Shown here one piece after another: positions 40,916 to 52,238 of a stretch of DNA of 64,000 bases (position 1 is the stretch's first letter; the number at the start of each line of letters is the position of its first letter). Under the pieces are notes generated by a model that saw only the letters and a program-made list of their open reading frames with translations, was not told the origin of the DNA and did no database searches. The stretch comes from Propioniciclava soli (GTDB taxonomy: Bacteria > Actinomycetota > Actinomycetes > Propionibacteriales > Propionibacteriaceae). The translations under genes were made by a program, and so were the position numbers. The stretch is taken from NCBI RefSeq assembly GCF_014858005.1, contig NZ_JACYOT010000004.1, forward strand, positions 1 to 64,000. Reading direction: 5' to 3'.

Positions 40916-41851
40916 ATGGATTCCACGTCGTTGTCAGGTCTCCTCGACGACGCGCCCGCCCAGCGCGAAAACCTGCGGCAGTTCATCGACAAGCTGGTGA
41001 ACCAGGGGTACACCGTGGGCGAGCCCGAAGGGCCCGACCCCGAGCTCATCGACCCGGGCGGCCGAGCCGTCGAGACGTGGCGGCAGGACTACCCGTACGA
41101 CACGCTCTTGAGCCGCGACGCGTACGAATCGGAGAAGTACCTCCTGCAGGTGGAGCTGTTGAAGCTGCAGTACTGGTGCCAGGACAACGGGCATCGCCAC
41201 ATCATCGTGTTCGAGGGCCGCGACGCCGCCGGCAAGGGGGGCACGATCAAGCGGTTCACCGAACACCTCAACCCCCGCGCGGCGCGCGTCGTCGCGCTCA
41301 ACAAGCCGACCACCACCGAGCTGGGGCAGTGGTACTTCCAGCGCTACATCGGCCACTTTCCGACCTCGGGTGAGATCGTGATGTTCGACCGCTCCTGGTA
41401 CAACCGAGCGGGCGTGGAGCGCGTCATGGGGTTCTGCTCCGATGAGCAGTACGAGATCTTCATGAAGCAGGCGCCCGAGTTCGAGCGCATGATCATCGAG
41501 TCGGGCATCCACCTCACCAAGTTCTGGTTCTCCGTCACGCAGCGTGAGCAGCGGACGCGCTTCGCCATCCGCCAGATCGACCCGGTGCGCCGCTGGAAGC
41601 TCTCGCCGATGGATCTGGAGTCCCTCGACAAGTGGGAGGACTACACGAACGCCAAGCAGGAGATGTTCGAGCGCACCGACACCGACCACGCGCCTTGGAT
41701 CACGATTCGCTCCAACGACAAGAAGCGGGCGCGGCTCAACGCCATGCGGGCGTTCCTCAACCAGTTCGACTACGAGGGGCGCGACAACTCGGTGGTCTAC
41801 GACCCCGACCCGCTCATCGTGTCACGGGCGCGCGACGCGGTCGGCGACTGA
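40916..41851 (+). CDS. ppk2: Polyphosphate kinase 2
   Basis: This 311-residue PPK2 transfers phosphate between polyphosphate and nucleotides. Walker A is FEGRDAAGKGG at 99-109, the lid Asp-Arg pair is in MFDRSWYNRAGVERVMGF, and the family signature WKLSPMDLESLDKWEDYT is in the C-terminal half. The one-domain length fits the polyP-dependent nucleotide kinases. The ribosome site GGAG precedes ATG 40916. It ends 30 bp inside the convergent MFS gene. Confidence 0.93.
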   Translation: MDSTSLSGLLDDAPAQRENLRQFIDKLVNQGYTVGEPEGPDPELIDPGGRAVETWRQDYPYDTLLSRDAYESEKYLLQVELLKLQYWCQDNGHRHIIVFEGRDAAGKGGTIKRFTEHLNPRAARVVALNKPTTTELGQWYFQRYIGHFPTSGEIVMFDRSWYNRAGVERVMGFCSDEQYEIFMKQAPEFERMIIESGIHLTKFWFSVTQREQRTRFAIRQIDPVRRWKLSPMDLESLDKWEDYTNAKQEMFERTDTDHAPWITIRSNDKKRARLNAMRAFLNQFDYEGRDNSVVYDPDPLIVSRARDAVGD

Positions 41852-43036
41852 GCGAAGCCGCTCGGGGCTGGCCCAGTGCCACAGCCAGGCGGCACCGACC
41901 AGCCCGACCGCACCCACCGCGACGGACGCCCATGCCAGGGTGGCCGCGGCCGTGATGGCCGAGATCAGCACCGGCCCCAGCGCGCTGCCCAGGCCGGTCG
42001 TCAGGCGCCAGCCGGCGAGGAACTGCGGACGCCCGCGCGCGGGTGAGGCGTCCGACCCCAGCGTCATGACGACGCCCGCGCTGATGCCGTTGCCCAGCCC
42101 GAGCGCGACGCTGGTGGCGCCGATGGCCAGGGCGGACGCCGTGAGCGGCAGCATGCCGAAGCAGGCGCCCATGACGAGCATCGCGGGGACGGCGACGGCG
42201 CGGCGTCCGAGCCGGTCCATCAGCGAGCCGCCCACGTAGAACAGCAGCAGGTCGATGCCGGCGCCGAGCCCGTAGATCAGGCTGGTGGCGGCGGCGTCCA
42301 ACCCCTGGGCGTTGCACCACAGGGGGATGAGCACGTCGCGCGACGAGCGGACGAGCATGAGCGCAGCGGCGCCCAACCCGAGCGTGGCGAAGGTGCGGGC
42401 GTGGTCGCGGAGGATCGGCGCGAGGGCCACGCCGCGCGAGGGCGTCGCGGCGCCGTCGGTGTGCAGATCCGGCACCACCGCCGTCAGGGCCGCCGCGACC
42501 AGGCTCATGGCACCGGCGAACAGGAACGCCGGCGCCAACCCCAGGCCGGCGACGATGCCGGCACCGACCAGCGGGCCGACGAATGAACCCACCCGGAACA
42601 TCCCGCCCACTGTGGAGAGGGCCCGCGCCCGCAGCGCGAAGGGCACGTACTCGGTGACGTAGGCCTGGCGGGCGATGATGAGTAGCGCTGAGACCAGCCC
42701 GGCGCCAAGGGTCAACGCGCCCAGCATCCGCACGTCCGGGGCGGCGTACGCCGAGCCGAAGAGCAGGCCGTCGAGCACCAGCCCGCCCACGAGCGCGCGC
42801 TTCTCCCCGAAACGTCCCGCGACGACCCCGGCGGGCAGGGCCCCGAGCAGACCCCCGATGCCGAGCAGCGCCACCACGAACGCCGCCTCGGCCGGCGTCG
42901 CTCCGAGCTCGAGGGCCCGCAGCGAGAGCAGGGGAGTGACCGCCCCGAGCCCGATGCCCGACAGCGCCATGGGCAGGTACACCGAGACGGTCAGCGTCCG
43001 CCACTGCCGGGTGGAGAGACGATCGGGGGAGGTCAC
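41822..43036 (-). CDS. MFS transporter
   Basis: This 404-residue protein has twelve hydrophobic helices and a short cytoplasmic loop after helix 6 (VPDLHTDGAATPSRG). The loop motif GRFGEKRA between helices 2 and 3 matches the MFS signature GRxGxRR, and MDRLGRRAV is its copy in the second half. The drug-exporter-like architecture gives no substrate. It overlaps ppk2 tail-to-tail by 30 bp. Confidence 0.8.
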   Translation of the reverse strand: MTSPDRLSTRQWRTLTVSVYLPMALSGIGLGAVTPLLSLRALELGATPAEAAFVVALLGIGGLLGALPAGVVAGRFGEKRALVGGLVLDGLLFGSAYAAPDVRMLGALTLGAGLVSALLIIARQAYVTEYVPFALRARALSTVGGMFRVGSFVGPLVGAGIVAGLGLAPAFLFAGAMSLVAAALTAVVPDLHTDGAATPSRGVALAPILRDHARTFATLGLGAAALMLVRSSRDVLIPLWCNAQGLDAAATSLIYGLGAGIDLLLFYVGGSLMDRLGRRAVAVPAMLVMGACFGMLPLTASALAIGATSVALGLGNGISAGVVMTLGSDASPARGRPQFLAGWRLTTGLGSALGPVLISAITAAATLAWASVAVGAVGLVGAAWLWHWASPERLRSVADRVARP

Positions 43037-43103
43037 CGGGCCATTGTGCCCCCGGTGACGGCGGGCCCGACCGGCCAGGCGCCCCGGTAGGATCGCCGTG
43101 CGG

Positions 43104-43179
43104 GCCCCCGTAGCTCAGGGGACAGAGCAGCGGCCTTCTAATCCGACGGTCGGAGGTTCGAATCCTCCCGGGGGCGCCA
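43104..43179 (+). tRNA. tRNA-Arg (anticodon TCT)
   Basis: The acceptor GCCCCCG/CGGGGGC, D-arm GCTC/GAGC, loop CTTCTAA with anticodon TCT, T-arm GGAGG-TTCGAAT-CCTCC, and an encoded CCA (43177-43179) define the gene. The anticodon stem GCGGC/TCCGA has C31-T39 and G27-A43 mismatches, which is unusual. Confidence 0.88.
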
Positions 43180-43202
43180 CGCACACTGTCGGAGCGGGCG
43201 GC

Positions 43203-43208
43203 TACCCT
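43203..43208 (+). promoter_or_regulatory. prsW -10 box, leaderless start
   Basis: TACCCT at 43203-43208 ends seven bases before the ATG at 43216, with no ribosome site between. Confidence 0.5.
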
Positions 43209-43215
43209 TGCGCAC

Positions 43216-44616
43216 ATGGCGAGCGAGGTGATCGAGGCGGTCGGACGACGACGCAACGGCCTCCCGCCCGCGCCCGACGGCGTCGATCGCCCGTGGCCGA
43301 CCCGCGTGCTGCGTTCACCGTGGACCTGGGTGCTGCTCGCAGCCACCCTGCTGTTTGCCGGGTGCCTGTGGTGGATGTACGCCACGGCGACCGCGACCAC
43401 CGAGGTCGAGGGCGGCACGATGCAGGGCATCAACCTCTCCGCGATCCGGCGGTCGGCCCGGCTGGCGCTGCCCACGCTGGCGGTGTGGGTCGTCCTCTTC
43501 GTGTGGCTGGATCGCTTCCGGCCCGCCCGGTGGGCACTGTGGTACCTGGCCCTGGGCTGGGGTGCCTGCGTGTCCACTGCGGCGTCCATGGTGATCAACA
43601 CGTGGGCCGCGGAGCACATGGCGGTGCAGGGCAACGGCGACCCGGCGTCGGCGGCGCGCTCGGCGGTCTTCAGCGCCCCCTTCGCCGAGGAGGCGACGAA
43701 GGCGACCGTCCTGTTCGGCATCGCGATCCTGCTGCGGTACCGCGTGGTGAGCAAGCTGCAGGCCGTGGCGCTCGCCGGGCTGTCGGCGGCCGGCTTCGCC
43801 TACACCGAGAACATCCTCTACTTCAGCCGCGTCATCGTGTACGCCTCGCAGACCATCGAGGCCGGCGACCCCGAGCAGGCCCTCTCCCAGATGGTGTTCC
43901 TGCGCGGCGTCATGACCGCGTTCGGGCACCCCCTGTTCACCTCCTTCACCGCGCTCGGCCTCGTGATCGGGCTCCGGGCGCGCAGCAAGGTGGTGCGTAT
44001 CCTCGCGCCGGTGGTCGGCTTCCTGCTCGCGGCGTTCGGGCACATGGTCTTCAACTTTCTCGCCAGCACCGGCATGGACCCCACGTACATGGCCGTCATC
44101 GGGTGGCTCGTGACGCTCGGCATCGTCGTCCACGTCGTCCGTGGGCTCTTCGCCGAGGGGCGCCGCCACCGCGACCGGTTGGGCGACTACGTGGCGCTCG
44201 GGTGGCTGCCCGCGTCCGACGTCCGCGCCTTCTCCCGGCAGCGGACGCGGTGGGCCTCGGTGTTGATCGCGCTCACCCACGGTTGGCGGGTCTTCCTCGC
44301 CACCGTCCGGCTGCAGCGCACGCTGAGCGAGCTGACCTACCTGCGCGACGCCCAGGTGCGCGGCCTCGTCGACGAGGGCGGACGCCCCCGCGAGCGCGAG
44401 CTCATCGACCGGGCCCACGAGCTGCGGGCGCTTGCGATCACCGACCCGCGCGTCCAGAAGGTGCAGCTGCCCCAGCTCCCCGAGGCGCTGCGCCGGCTCG
44501 GCCGCCGTTGGCGCGGCGCGTCACCCGACGAGGTGCCTGCGACCAGCGGGTTGGCCCCGGTAGGCTCACCGCAGTATTCCCCCGTCGACCCGCGGTGGGG
44601 GCCACCGAAAGGCTGA
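43216..44616 (+). CDS. PrsW-family intramembrane metalloprotease
   Basis: This 466-residue membrane protease has about eight membrane helices between residues 35 and 300. The family motifs are FAEEATKA (first Glu pair), FAYTENILY (second motif) and FGHPLFTSF and FGHMVFNFL (histidines). PrsW proteins cleave regulatory membrane proteins such as anti-sigma factors; the substrate here is unknown. The C-terminal 160 residues form a soluble Arg-rich domain. It is leaderless and followed 6 bp later by a GTPase gene. Confidence 0.85.
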   Translation: MASEVIEAVGRRRNGLPPAPDGVDRPWPTRVLRSPWTWVLLAATLLFAGCLWWMYATATATTEVEGGTMQGINLSAIRRSARLALPTLAVWVVLFVWLDRFRPARWALWYLALGWGACVSTAASMVINTWAAEHMAVQGNGDPASAARSAVFSAPFAEEATKATVLFGIAILLRYRVVSKLQAVALAGLSAAGFAYTENILYFSRVIVYASQTIEAGDPEQALSQMVFLRGVMTAFGHPLFTSFTALGLVIGLRARSKVVRILAPVVGFLLAAFGHMVFNFLASTGMDPTYMAVIGWLVTLGIVVHVVRGLFAEGRRHRDRLGDYVALGWLPASDVRAFSRQRTRWASVLIALTHGWRVFLATVRLQRTLSELTYLRDAQVRGLVDEGGRPRERELIDRAHELRALAITDPRVQKVQLPQLPEALRRLGRRWRGASPDEVPATSGLAPVGSPQYSPVDPRWGPPKG

Positions 44617-44622
44617 CCGCGC

Positions 44623-46464
44623 ATGAGCATCGCCGCCCTCACCGAGGCGCTCACCCACCTGCGCGGAGCCCTGGCCGACGTTCGGCTTCCGCTGGGCCTG
44701 CCGGGCGCGTCGGACGCCGCCGGCTCGGCCCGTTCGATGGTCACCCAGCTGGACGACTACGTCCTGCCCCGGCTCGCGACCCTGGACGCCCCGCTGCTGT
44801 GCGTGATCGGCGGCTCGACCGGCGCGGGCAAGTCGACCCTGGTGAACTCGCTCGTGGGCCGCGTCGTGTCGCGCCCGGGCGTCATCCGGCCCACCACCCG
44901 CTCACCCGTCCTGGTGCACCACCCCGACGATCTTGACTCCTTCCGCTCCGAGCGCATCCTGCCCGGGCTGGGACGCTCCTTCGAGCAGGTCAACGACACT
45001 TCGACCCTGCAGCTCGTCGCCGAGCCGACCCTGCCGCGCGGCCTGGCCCTGCTGGACGCGCCCGACATCGATTCGGTGGTGCACGAGAACCGGGCGCTGG
45101 CCGCGCAGCTGCTGTCCGCGGCGGACCTGTGGTTGTTCGTCACCTCGGCCGCGCGCTACGCCGACGCCGTCCCGTGGGAGTACCTGCGCTCGGCCGCCGA
45201 TCGGGCCGCCGCCGTCGCCGTGGTGCTCGACCGGGTTCCCCCCGCGGCGATGTCCGACGTGCCGCCCCACCTGGGGCGGTTGATGACCGAACGAGGGCTG
45301 GCGTCGTCGCCGCTGTTCGCGGTGCCGGAGACGTCCGTGGACGAGAACGGCCTGTTGCCCGACGCGGCCGTCTCCCCGATCCGCGGCTGGCTGGCGGCGC
45401 TGGCGGCCGACCAGGCGTCGCGGCAGGCCGTGGTGCTCCAGACGCTCGACGGCGCGATCAGTTCGCTCACCGTGCGCGCGCCGCAGATCGCCGACGCCGT
45501 GGACGACCAGATGGTGGCACTGCGGCAGCTGCGCAACGACGCCGACACGTCCTTCACCGAGGCCGAGCGCACCATCGGCGTCCAGACCGCCGACGGCACC
45601 CTGCTCCGGGGCGAGGTGTTGGCGCGCTGGCAGGACTTCATCGGCACCGGCGAGTTCATGCGTGCCATCGAGCAGAAGATCGGCTGGTTCCGCGACAAGG
45701 TGGTGGCCGCCGTCAAGGGGGAGCCGAAGCAGGCCGGCGAGGTGAAGCTCGCGGTCGAATCGGGGTTGGAGGCGCTCGTCCTCGAGGAGGGGGCCGCCGC
45801 CGCCGAACGCGCCGAGGCGGCCTGGAACGCCCACCCGGCCGGTCGCGAGGTGCTCGCCCAGACCCGGCACGACCTCGCGCGGCCCTCGGCGGAGTTCCCC
45901 GGGGCGGTGTCGCGCGCCATCCGTGACTGGCAGGGCGACGTGCTCGAGCTCGTCTCCGACGTGGGCCAGTCCAAGCGGTCCACCGCCCGCTATCTCGCGC
46001 TGGGCGTGAACGGCATCGGCGTCGCGCTGATGGTGGTGGTGTTCAGCCAGACCGCGGGCCTCACCGGGGCCGAGGTGGGCATCGCCGGCGGCACCGCTCT
46101 GTTGGCCCAGCGCCTGCTGGAGGCGGTGTTCGGCGAGGACGCCGTCCGCCAGCTGACCAAGCGGGCCAAGTTGCAGCTGGACGCCCGCATCGCCGGTGTC
46201 CTCAAGGCCGAGTTGCTGCGCTACCACGCTGCCCTCGCCGAGACCGGGGCGGACGCCACCCAGGGCGACGCGCTCCGCGAGGCGGTCGACGGGCTGGTCG
46301 CCACCCGCGGGCCGGCGGGGACGACCATCACGGCGTCACCCCGTCGCTCGGTCGAGCACGCCGGGGCATCGGCGCTGGAGGCACCGACCTACGAGGGGGC
46401 CGTCATCGAGGCGCCCGTGGTCGAGAACACCGAGGGGTACCGCGTGGAGGTGGACCGTGGCTGA
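44623..46464 (+). CDS. Dynamin-like/YfjP-type GTPase 1
   Basis: This 613-residue protein has a G domain with P-loop GGSTGAGKST at 63-72, switch region RPTTRSPVLVHH, and DAPDIDSV as G3. A long helical region follows, and a hydrophobic hairpin near residue 460 (IGVALMVVVFSQTAGLTGAEVGIAGGTALLA). The architecture is of dynamin-like membrane-associated GTPases of actinobacteria. A second GTPase overlaps it by 8 bp, and such pairs usually work as heteromers on the membrane. The function is not known. Confidence 0.75.
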   Translation: MSIAALTEALTHLRGALADVRLPLGLPGASDAAGSARSMVTQLDDYVLPRLATLDAPLLCVIGGSTGAGKSTLVNSLVGRVVSRPGVIRPTTRSPVLVHHPDDLDSFRSERILPGLGRSFEQVNDTSTLQLVAEPTLPRGLALLDAPDIDSVVHENRALAAQLLSAADLWLFVTSAARYADAVPWEYLRSAADRAAAVAVVLDRVPPAAMSDVPPHLGRLMTERGLASSPLFAVPETSVDENGLLPDAAVSPIRGWLAALAADQASRQAVVLQTLDGAISSLTVRAPQIADAVDDQMVALRQLRNDADTSFTEAERTIGVQTADGTLLRGEVLARWQDFIGTGEFMRAIEQKIGWFRDKVVAAVKGEPKQAGEVKLAVESGLEALVLEEGAAAAERAEAAWNAHPAGREVLAQTRHDLARPSAEFPGAVSRAIRDWQGDVLELVSDVGQSKRSTARYLALGVNGIGVALMVVVFSQTAGLTGAEVGIAGGTALLAQRLLEAVFGEDAVRQLTKRAKLQLDARIAGVLKAELLRYHAALAETGADATQGDALREAVDGLVATRGPAGTTITASPRRSVEHAGASALEAPTYEGAVIEAPVVENTEGYRVEVDRG

Positions 46465-48058
46465 ACGCCCCACGCTCGCCGGTCGGCTGACCGCGCTGGG
46501 TGAGGCGGCCGAGCTGAGCCGCGGGCGGGCGTCGGCCGACGTGGTGGACGCCGCCCTGGCCGTGACCCAGCGGGCCGGGGAGCGGCTCGCGATCGCGGGG
46601 GACCACACCGTGGTGGCGCTGGCCGGAGCGACCGGCTCGGGCAAGTCCAGCACGTTCAACGCCCTCTCGGGCACCCAGCTCGCCATGACCGGCGTCCGCC
46701 GCCCGACGACGTCGGAGGCGATGGCGGTGTCGTGGGGCACCGAGCAGCCGGTCGAGCTGTTGGACTGGCTGGGCGTCACCCGGCGCCACCTCGTCGCCAC
46801 GGGGGAGGGGCCCTGGCGCAACGTCGTGTTGCTCGACCTGCCCGACCACGACTCCACCGAGATGGCCCACCGCCTCACCGTGGACCGGCTCGTCGAGCTG
46901 GTCGACATGCTCGTGTGGGTCGTCGACCCACAGAAGTACGCTGACGGGGCCCTGCACGACGGCTATCTGAAGCCGCTGGCCGACCACGCCGACGTGATGG
47001 TCGTCGTGCTCAACCAGGCCGACCGGCTGACGCCGGAGCAGTTGCGGCACGCGCTGGCCGACCTGCGGCGCCTTCTTGATTCGGAAGGGTTGCAAGCCAC
47101 CCAGGTGCTGGCCGTCTCCGCGCTGACGGGGGCGGGAATGGCCGATCTGCGCGCCCTGCTCGAGCAGACGGCGGCCGCGAAGGCCATGACCGCGAAGCGG
47201 TTCGCCGCCGACGTCAGCAGGCACGCCGGGCTGCTGGAGGCCGAGCTGGGCTCGGGCCGCCTGCCCACCGTCGAGACCCGTGACGTCGACCGCCTCAACG
47301 ACTCCATGGCCGAGGCGGCCGGGGTGCCGCAGGTGGTCGACGGTGTGGCCCGCGCGTGGCGCCACCGCGGCACCATGGCAACCGGCTGGCCCATGGTGAC
47401 CTGGCTGCAGCGCTTCCGCCCGGACCCGCTGCGGCGTCTCCGCGTGGGGCTGGGGCCCCGCGAACTCAGCCCGACCGATGTGAGCCGCACCTCGCTGCCG
47501 AAGGCGAACGCCGTGCAGCGGGCGCGGCTGGACGCCTCGCTGCGCGGCCTGATCGAGACGACGACCGAGGGCGTGCCGCGCGGGTGGGCCGATCGGATCC
47601 GTGGGGCCGCGCGCGGCAACGAGCGCGTGCTGGCCGACCGGTTGGACGCCGCCGTGGCGCGCACCGACCTGCGCATGGACTCCGGCCGCGGCTGGTGGGT
47701 GCTCGTGACCATCCTCCAGTGGGTGCTGTTCGCGGCGCTCGTCGTGGGCGGGGTGTGGTTGCTGCTGCCCTGGCTGTTCCTGTGGTTCCAGGTGCCGCTC
47801 GTGCTGCCGGAGGTGACGTGGCAGGGCTGGCCGGTGCCAACGCTGTTGTTCGGCGGCGGCATCGTCGGCGGCATCGTGCTGGCGCTGTTGAGCCGCGTCT
47901 TCGTCGAGGTGGGGGCCCGCGTGAAGGCACGGACCGCCCGCCGCCTGCTCACCGACGCCATCGGTGAGGTGACGGCGACGGAGGTGGTGGCGCCCGTCCG
48001 CGCCGAGTTGGAGCGGTTGGCGTCCGCCCGCGCGGCGGTGCGCCGCGCGCGTCAGTAG
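46457..48058 (+). CDS. Dynamin-like/YfjP-type GTPase 2
   Basis: This 533-residue partner of the preceding GTPase has P-loop GATGSGKSS at 57-65, G3 DLPDHDS, G4 NQAD (VVVLNQADRLT) and SALTGAG as G5. Two or three membrane helices near the C-terminus (WWVLVTILQWVLFAALVVGGVWLL and LLFGGGIVGGIVLALL) anchor it. GTG 46457 overlaps the previous stop. Together they likely act in membrane remodelling. Confidence 0.75.
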   Translation: MAERPTLAGRLTALGEAAELSRGRASADVVDAALAVTQRAGERLAIAGDHTVVALAGATGSGKSSTFNALSGTQLAMTGVRRPTTSEAMAVSWGTEQPVELLDWLGVTRRHLVATGEGPWRNVVLLDLPDHDSTEMAHRLTVDRLVELVDMLVWVVDPQKYADGALHDGYLKPLADHADVMVVVLNQADRLTPEQLRHALADLRRLLDSEGLQATQVLAVSALTGAGMADLRALLEQTAAAKAMTAKRFAADVSRHAGLLEAELGSGRLPTVETRDVDRLNDSMAEAAGVPQVVDGVARAWRHRGTMATGWPMVTWLQRFRPDPLRRLRVGLGPRELSPTDVSRTSLPKANAVQRARLDASLRGLIETTTEGVPRGWADRIRGAARGNERVLADRLDAAVARTDLRMDSGRGWWVLVTILQWVLFAALVVGGVWLLLPWLFLWFQVPLVLPEVTWQGWPVPTLLFGGGIVGGIVLALLSRVFVEVGARVKARTARRLLTDAIGEVTATEVVAPVRAELERLASARAAVRRARQ

Positions 48059-49638
48059 ACGATGCCGAACACCCACACCGCCAGCGTCATCACCGTGGCG
48101 GTGATGAGAAAGATGCCGGCGATGTTGAGCCACAGGCCGCCCTTGATCATCTGCCCGATGGTCACGTAGCCCGAGCCGAACGCGATGGCGTTCGGCGGGG
48201 TGGCGACCGGCAGCATGAACGCGCAGGTGGCAGCGAGCGCGACCGGGATGCACAGCAGCATGGGGTCCACGTTGATGCCAAGGGCCACGCCGCCGGCCAC
48301 CGGCAGGAACGTGGCGGCCGTGGCCGTGTTGGACGTCAGCTCGGTCAGGAACAGGATGCCCGCGGTGAGGATCGCGACGATCAGCACCACCGGCAGGCCG
48401 CCGACACCCCGGGTGACCTCGCCGATCCAGTCGGTGAGACCCGAGGAGCCGAACTCGCTCGACAGCGCGAGCCCGCCGCCGAACAGCAGCAGGACGCCCC
48501 AGGGCAGCTTCTCCGCGGTGCGCCAGTTGAGCAGGCGGACGCCGCGGTGCGCCCCGGCCGGCAGGGTGAACAGCAGCAGGCCGGCGAGCATCGCGATGCC
48601 CGCGTCCCCGATCGGACGGTCGGCCGCCGTCGGCCAGATGAGCGGCACCGCCACCCAGGCGACCGCCGCGAGCACGAAGATGACGCCGACGCGCAGCTCG
48701 CCCTGCGACATGGGGCCGAGCTTGCGGATCTCCGCGGCCATGAGCTCCCGGCCGCCCGGGATCTCCGCGATCTCCGGCCGGAAGAGCACCTTGGTGAGCA
48801 GGAACCAACAGAAGAGCAGGAAGATCACCGCCAGCGGCGTCCCGACGAGCATCCATTGGCCGAAACCGATGTCGATGCCGTGGTTGGCGCGCAGGTAGCC
48901 GGCCAGCAGGGTGTTGGGCGGCGTGCCGATGAGCGTCGCCAGCGAGCCGATGGACGCCGCATAGGCGATGCCGAGCATCAGGGCGGTGCCGAAGTCGGAT
49001 TCGATGACGGCGGCCTTGACCTCGTCGGACTCGGCGTGGGCGTCCCCGGTGCCGAGGTTGGCCACCAGCATGAGCACCGACACCCCGATCGGGATCATCA
49101 TGACCGCCGTGGCCGTGTTGGACACCCACATGGACAGGAATCCGGTGGCGAGCATGAAGCCCAGCACCACCATCGAGGTGTTGGTGCCCATGGCGCGCAC
49201 GGTGACGAGGGCGATGCGGCGGTGGAGGTTCCACCGCTGCATGGCCAGGGCGATCAGGAAGCCACCCATGAACAGGAAGATGATGTTGTTGCCGTAGCTC
49301 GCGCCGACGGTGTCGATGGCGGTCTCGCCCAGGGTCGGGAAGACCACGAGGGGCACGAGCGCCGTGGCCGGAATGGGGATGGCCTCGGTCATCCACCACG
49401 CGCCCATGAGGACGGCCGTCGCCGCCGTCAGCCGGGCGGTGTGGGGCACGTCGCCGGGCATCGCGAGATAGACGGCGAGGGCACCCAGCAGGCCTGCCGC
49501 GAAGCCGAGCCACCGGATGCGGATGGTCTGGGGGCTGAACGCCTCCTGGCGTTCGCCGGGTGACTGCTGGTCGATCTCATCGCCCAGGTGGGGGTCGAGG
49601 CTCTTGAGGTGGCCGCCGGGCAGGGGTCCTGTGCTCAT
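48052..49638 (-). CDS. SLC13/DASS-family dicarboxylate transporter
   Basis: This 528-residue polytopic transporter carries the duplicated SNT motif of the divalent anion/sodium symporter family (WVSNTATAVMMIP and LTSNTATAATFLP). Each lies in a pseudo-symmetric half. A soluble polar N-terminus of about 45 residues precedes the first helix. Substrates are probably C4-dicarboxylates such as succinate, coupled to sodium. Its stop overlaps the GTPase-2 stop tail-to-tail by 7 bp. Confidence 0.88.
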   Translation of the reverse strand: MSTGPLPGGHLKSLDPHLGDEIDQQSPGERQEAFSPQTIRIRWLGFAAGLLGALAVYLAMPGDVPHTARLTAATAVLMGAWWMTEAIPIPATALVPLVVFPTLGETAIDTVGASYGNNIIFLFMGGFLIALAMQRWNLHRRIALVTVRAMGTNTSMVVLGFMLATGFLSMWVSNTATAVMMIPIGVSVLMLVANLGTGDAHAESDEVKAAVIESDFGTALMLGIAYAASIGSLATLIGTPPNTLLAGYLRANHGIDIGFGQWMLVGTPLAVIFLLFCWFLLTKVLFRPEIAEIPGGRELMAAEIRKLGPMSQGELRVGVIFVLAAVAWVAVPLIWPTAADRPIGDAGIAMLAGLLLFTLPAGAHRGVRLLNWRTAEKLPWGVLLLFGGGLALSSEFGSSGLTDWIGEVTRGVGGLPVVLIVAILTAGILFLTELTSNTATAATFLPVAGGVALGINVDPMLLCIPVALAATCAFMLPVATPPNAIAFGSGYVTIGQMIKGGLWLNIAGIFLITATVMTLAVWVFGIVY

Positions 49639-49708
49639 CGGTCAAACCCTTCGTCGCGTGTGGTCGGGACTGTAGCGCCTGGGGATGACGACGGTGCGCA
49701 GGGTCACG

Positions 49709-49717
49709 TTGTCCACA
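49709..49717 (+). promoter_or_regulatory. Single DnaA box upstream of the ssb paralog
   Basis: TTGTCCACA matches the actinobacterial DnaA consensus. It lies 95 bp before the ssb-paralog start in the 173-bp gap between divergent genes. No second box is seen. Confidence 0.6.
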
Positions 49718-49811
49718 GTTTTCGTGTCGGACGACGGATTCGGTGGTGTGCGGCCGAATGTGACGGGTGGAGGCGCCGTTGGGGCTGCCCCAGGAGAAGG
49801 GGAGGAACATC

Positions 49812-50381
49812 ATGGAGGCTCAGGTCACCGTGGCCGGCAACGTCGGAACCACGCTCGAGTGGCGGGAGGTCGGCCCCAGCGGCGGACGCGCCGTGTTCAG
49901 CCTGGCCCACACCCCGCGCGTGCGGCGCGACGGGGAGTGGTCCGACGGGGAGACCACCTGGTACCGGGTGACCTGCTGGCGGCGCCTGGCCGAGCACGTC
50001 CGGGAGAGCGTGCGCTCGGGCCAGCCCGTCGTCGTGGGCGGCCGGCTGACGACGCAGCGCTGGCAGACGCGCGACGGGGCGCCGCGGCAGGACTTCGAGA
50101 TCGAGGCGCAGTGGGTGGCGCACGACCTGCGACTCGGCACCACGCAGTTCACCAAGATGCAGCCGCGGCCGGTGGCCGACGAGCCGCAGTTCGAGAGCGA
50201 CTATGAGGCCGAGCAGCGCGCCGACGAGCAGTCCGCCGTCCGGCAGGCGGCTCTGGACGCCCCCGGGGAGCCCCCCGCGGCGCGGGACGCCGACGGCGGC
50301 CAGGCCGTGGACGCCGACGGGGTCATCCTTGACGCGGACGACGCTCCGGACGCCGGTGACCGCGCGGCGCGGGCTGCCTGA
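49812..50381 (+). CDS. Single-stranded DNA-binding protein (chromosomal paralog)
   Basis: This 189-residue Ssb has an OB fold in residues 1-110 (MEAQVTVAGNVGTTLEWREV...VYRVTCWRRL-like region WYRVTCWRRLAEHV). The acidic tail is long but lacks the standard C-terminal DDDIPF hexapeptide. ATG 49812 has ribosome site GGGGAGG. This is not the rpsF-ssb-rpsR gene, so it is probably a second, specialised Ssb, as in some actinobacteria with competence or chromosome-segregation roles. The role is inferred. Confidence 0.82.
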   Translation: MEAQVTVAGNVGTTLEWREVGPSGGRAVFSLAHTPRVRRDGEWSDGETTWYRVTCWRRLAEHVRESVRSGQPVVVGGRLTTQRWQTRDGAPRQDFEIEAQWVAHDLRLGTTQFTKMQPRPVADEPQFESDYEAEQRADEQSAVRQAALDAPGEPPAARDADGGQAVDADGVILDADDAPDAGDRAARAA

Positions 50382-50403
50382 GCGGGCGTCCCGGGGACGT
50401 GGC

Positions 50404-50435
50404 GAGGGCCACCTCCTGGGTGGGAGGTGGCCCTC
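50404..50435. terminator. Bidirectional terminator between ssb and ettA
   Basis: GAGGGCCACCTCC (50404-50416) pairs with GGAGGTGGCCCTC (50423-50435) around a six-base loop. It serves two convergent genes. Confidence 0.75.
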
Positions 50436-50467
50436 ACGGCTCAGGTGAGTTGGGGTGTCCGGCCCGC

Positions 50468-52150
<1,683 letters not shown>

Positions 52151-52238
52151 GGACCATCCTGTCGGGTGCGGGCGGGATCGGCGTCCAGTATACGGCGTGA
52201 CCGGCCGGGCGCCGGCCGGGTCGTCACCGTGGGCGGGC

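Noticed and set aside
46403-49513. Minus-strand open frame of 1036 codons
   Set aside because: It lies opposite GTPase 2 and in another frame of the transporter gene. High-GC codon bias keeps shadow frames open, and the product is an Arg/Gly/His-rich string without domains.
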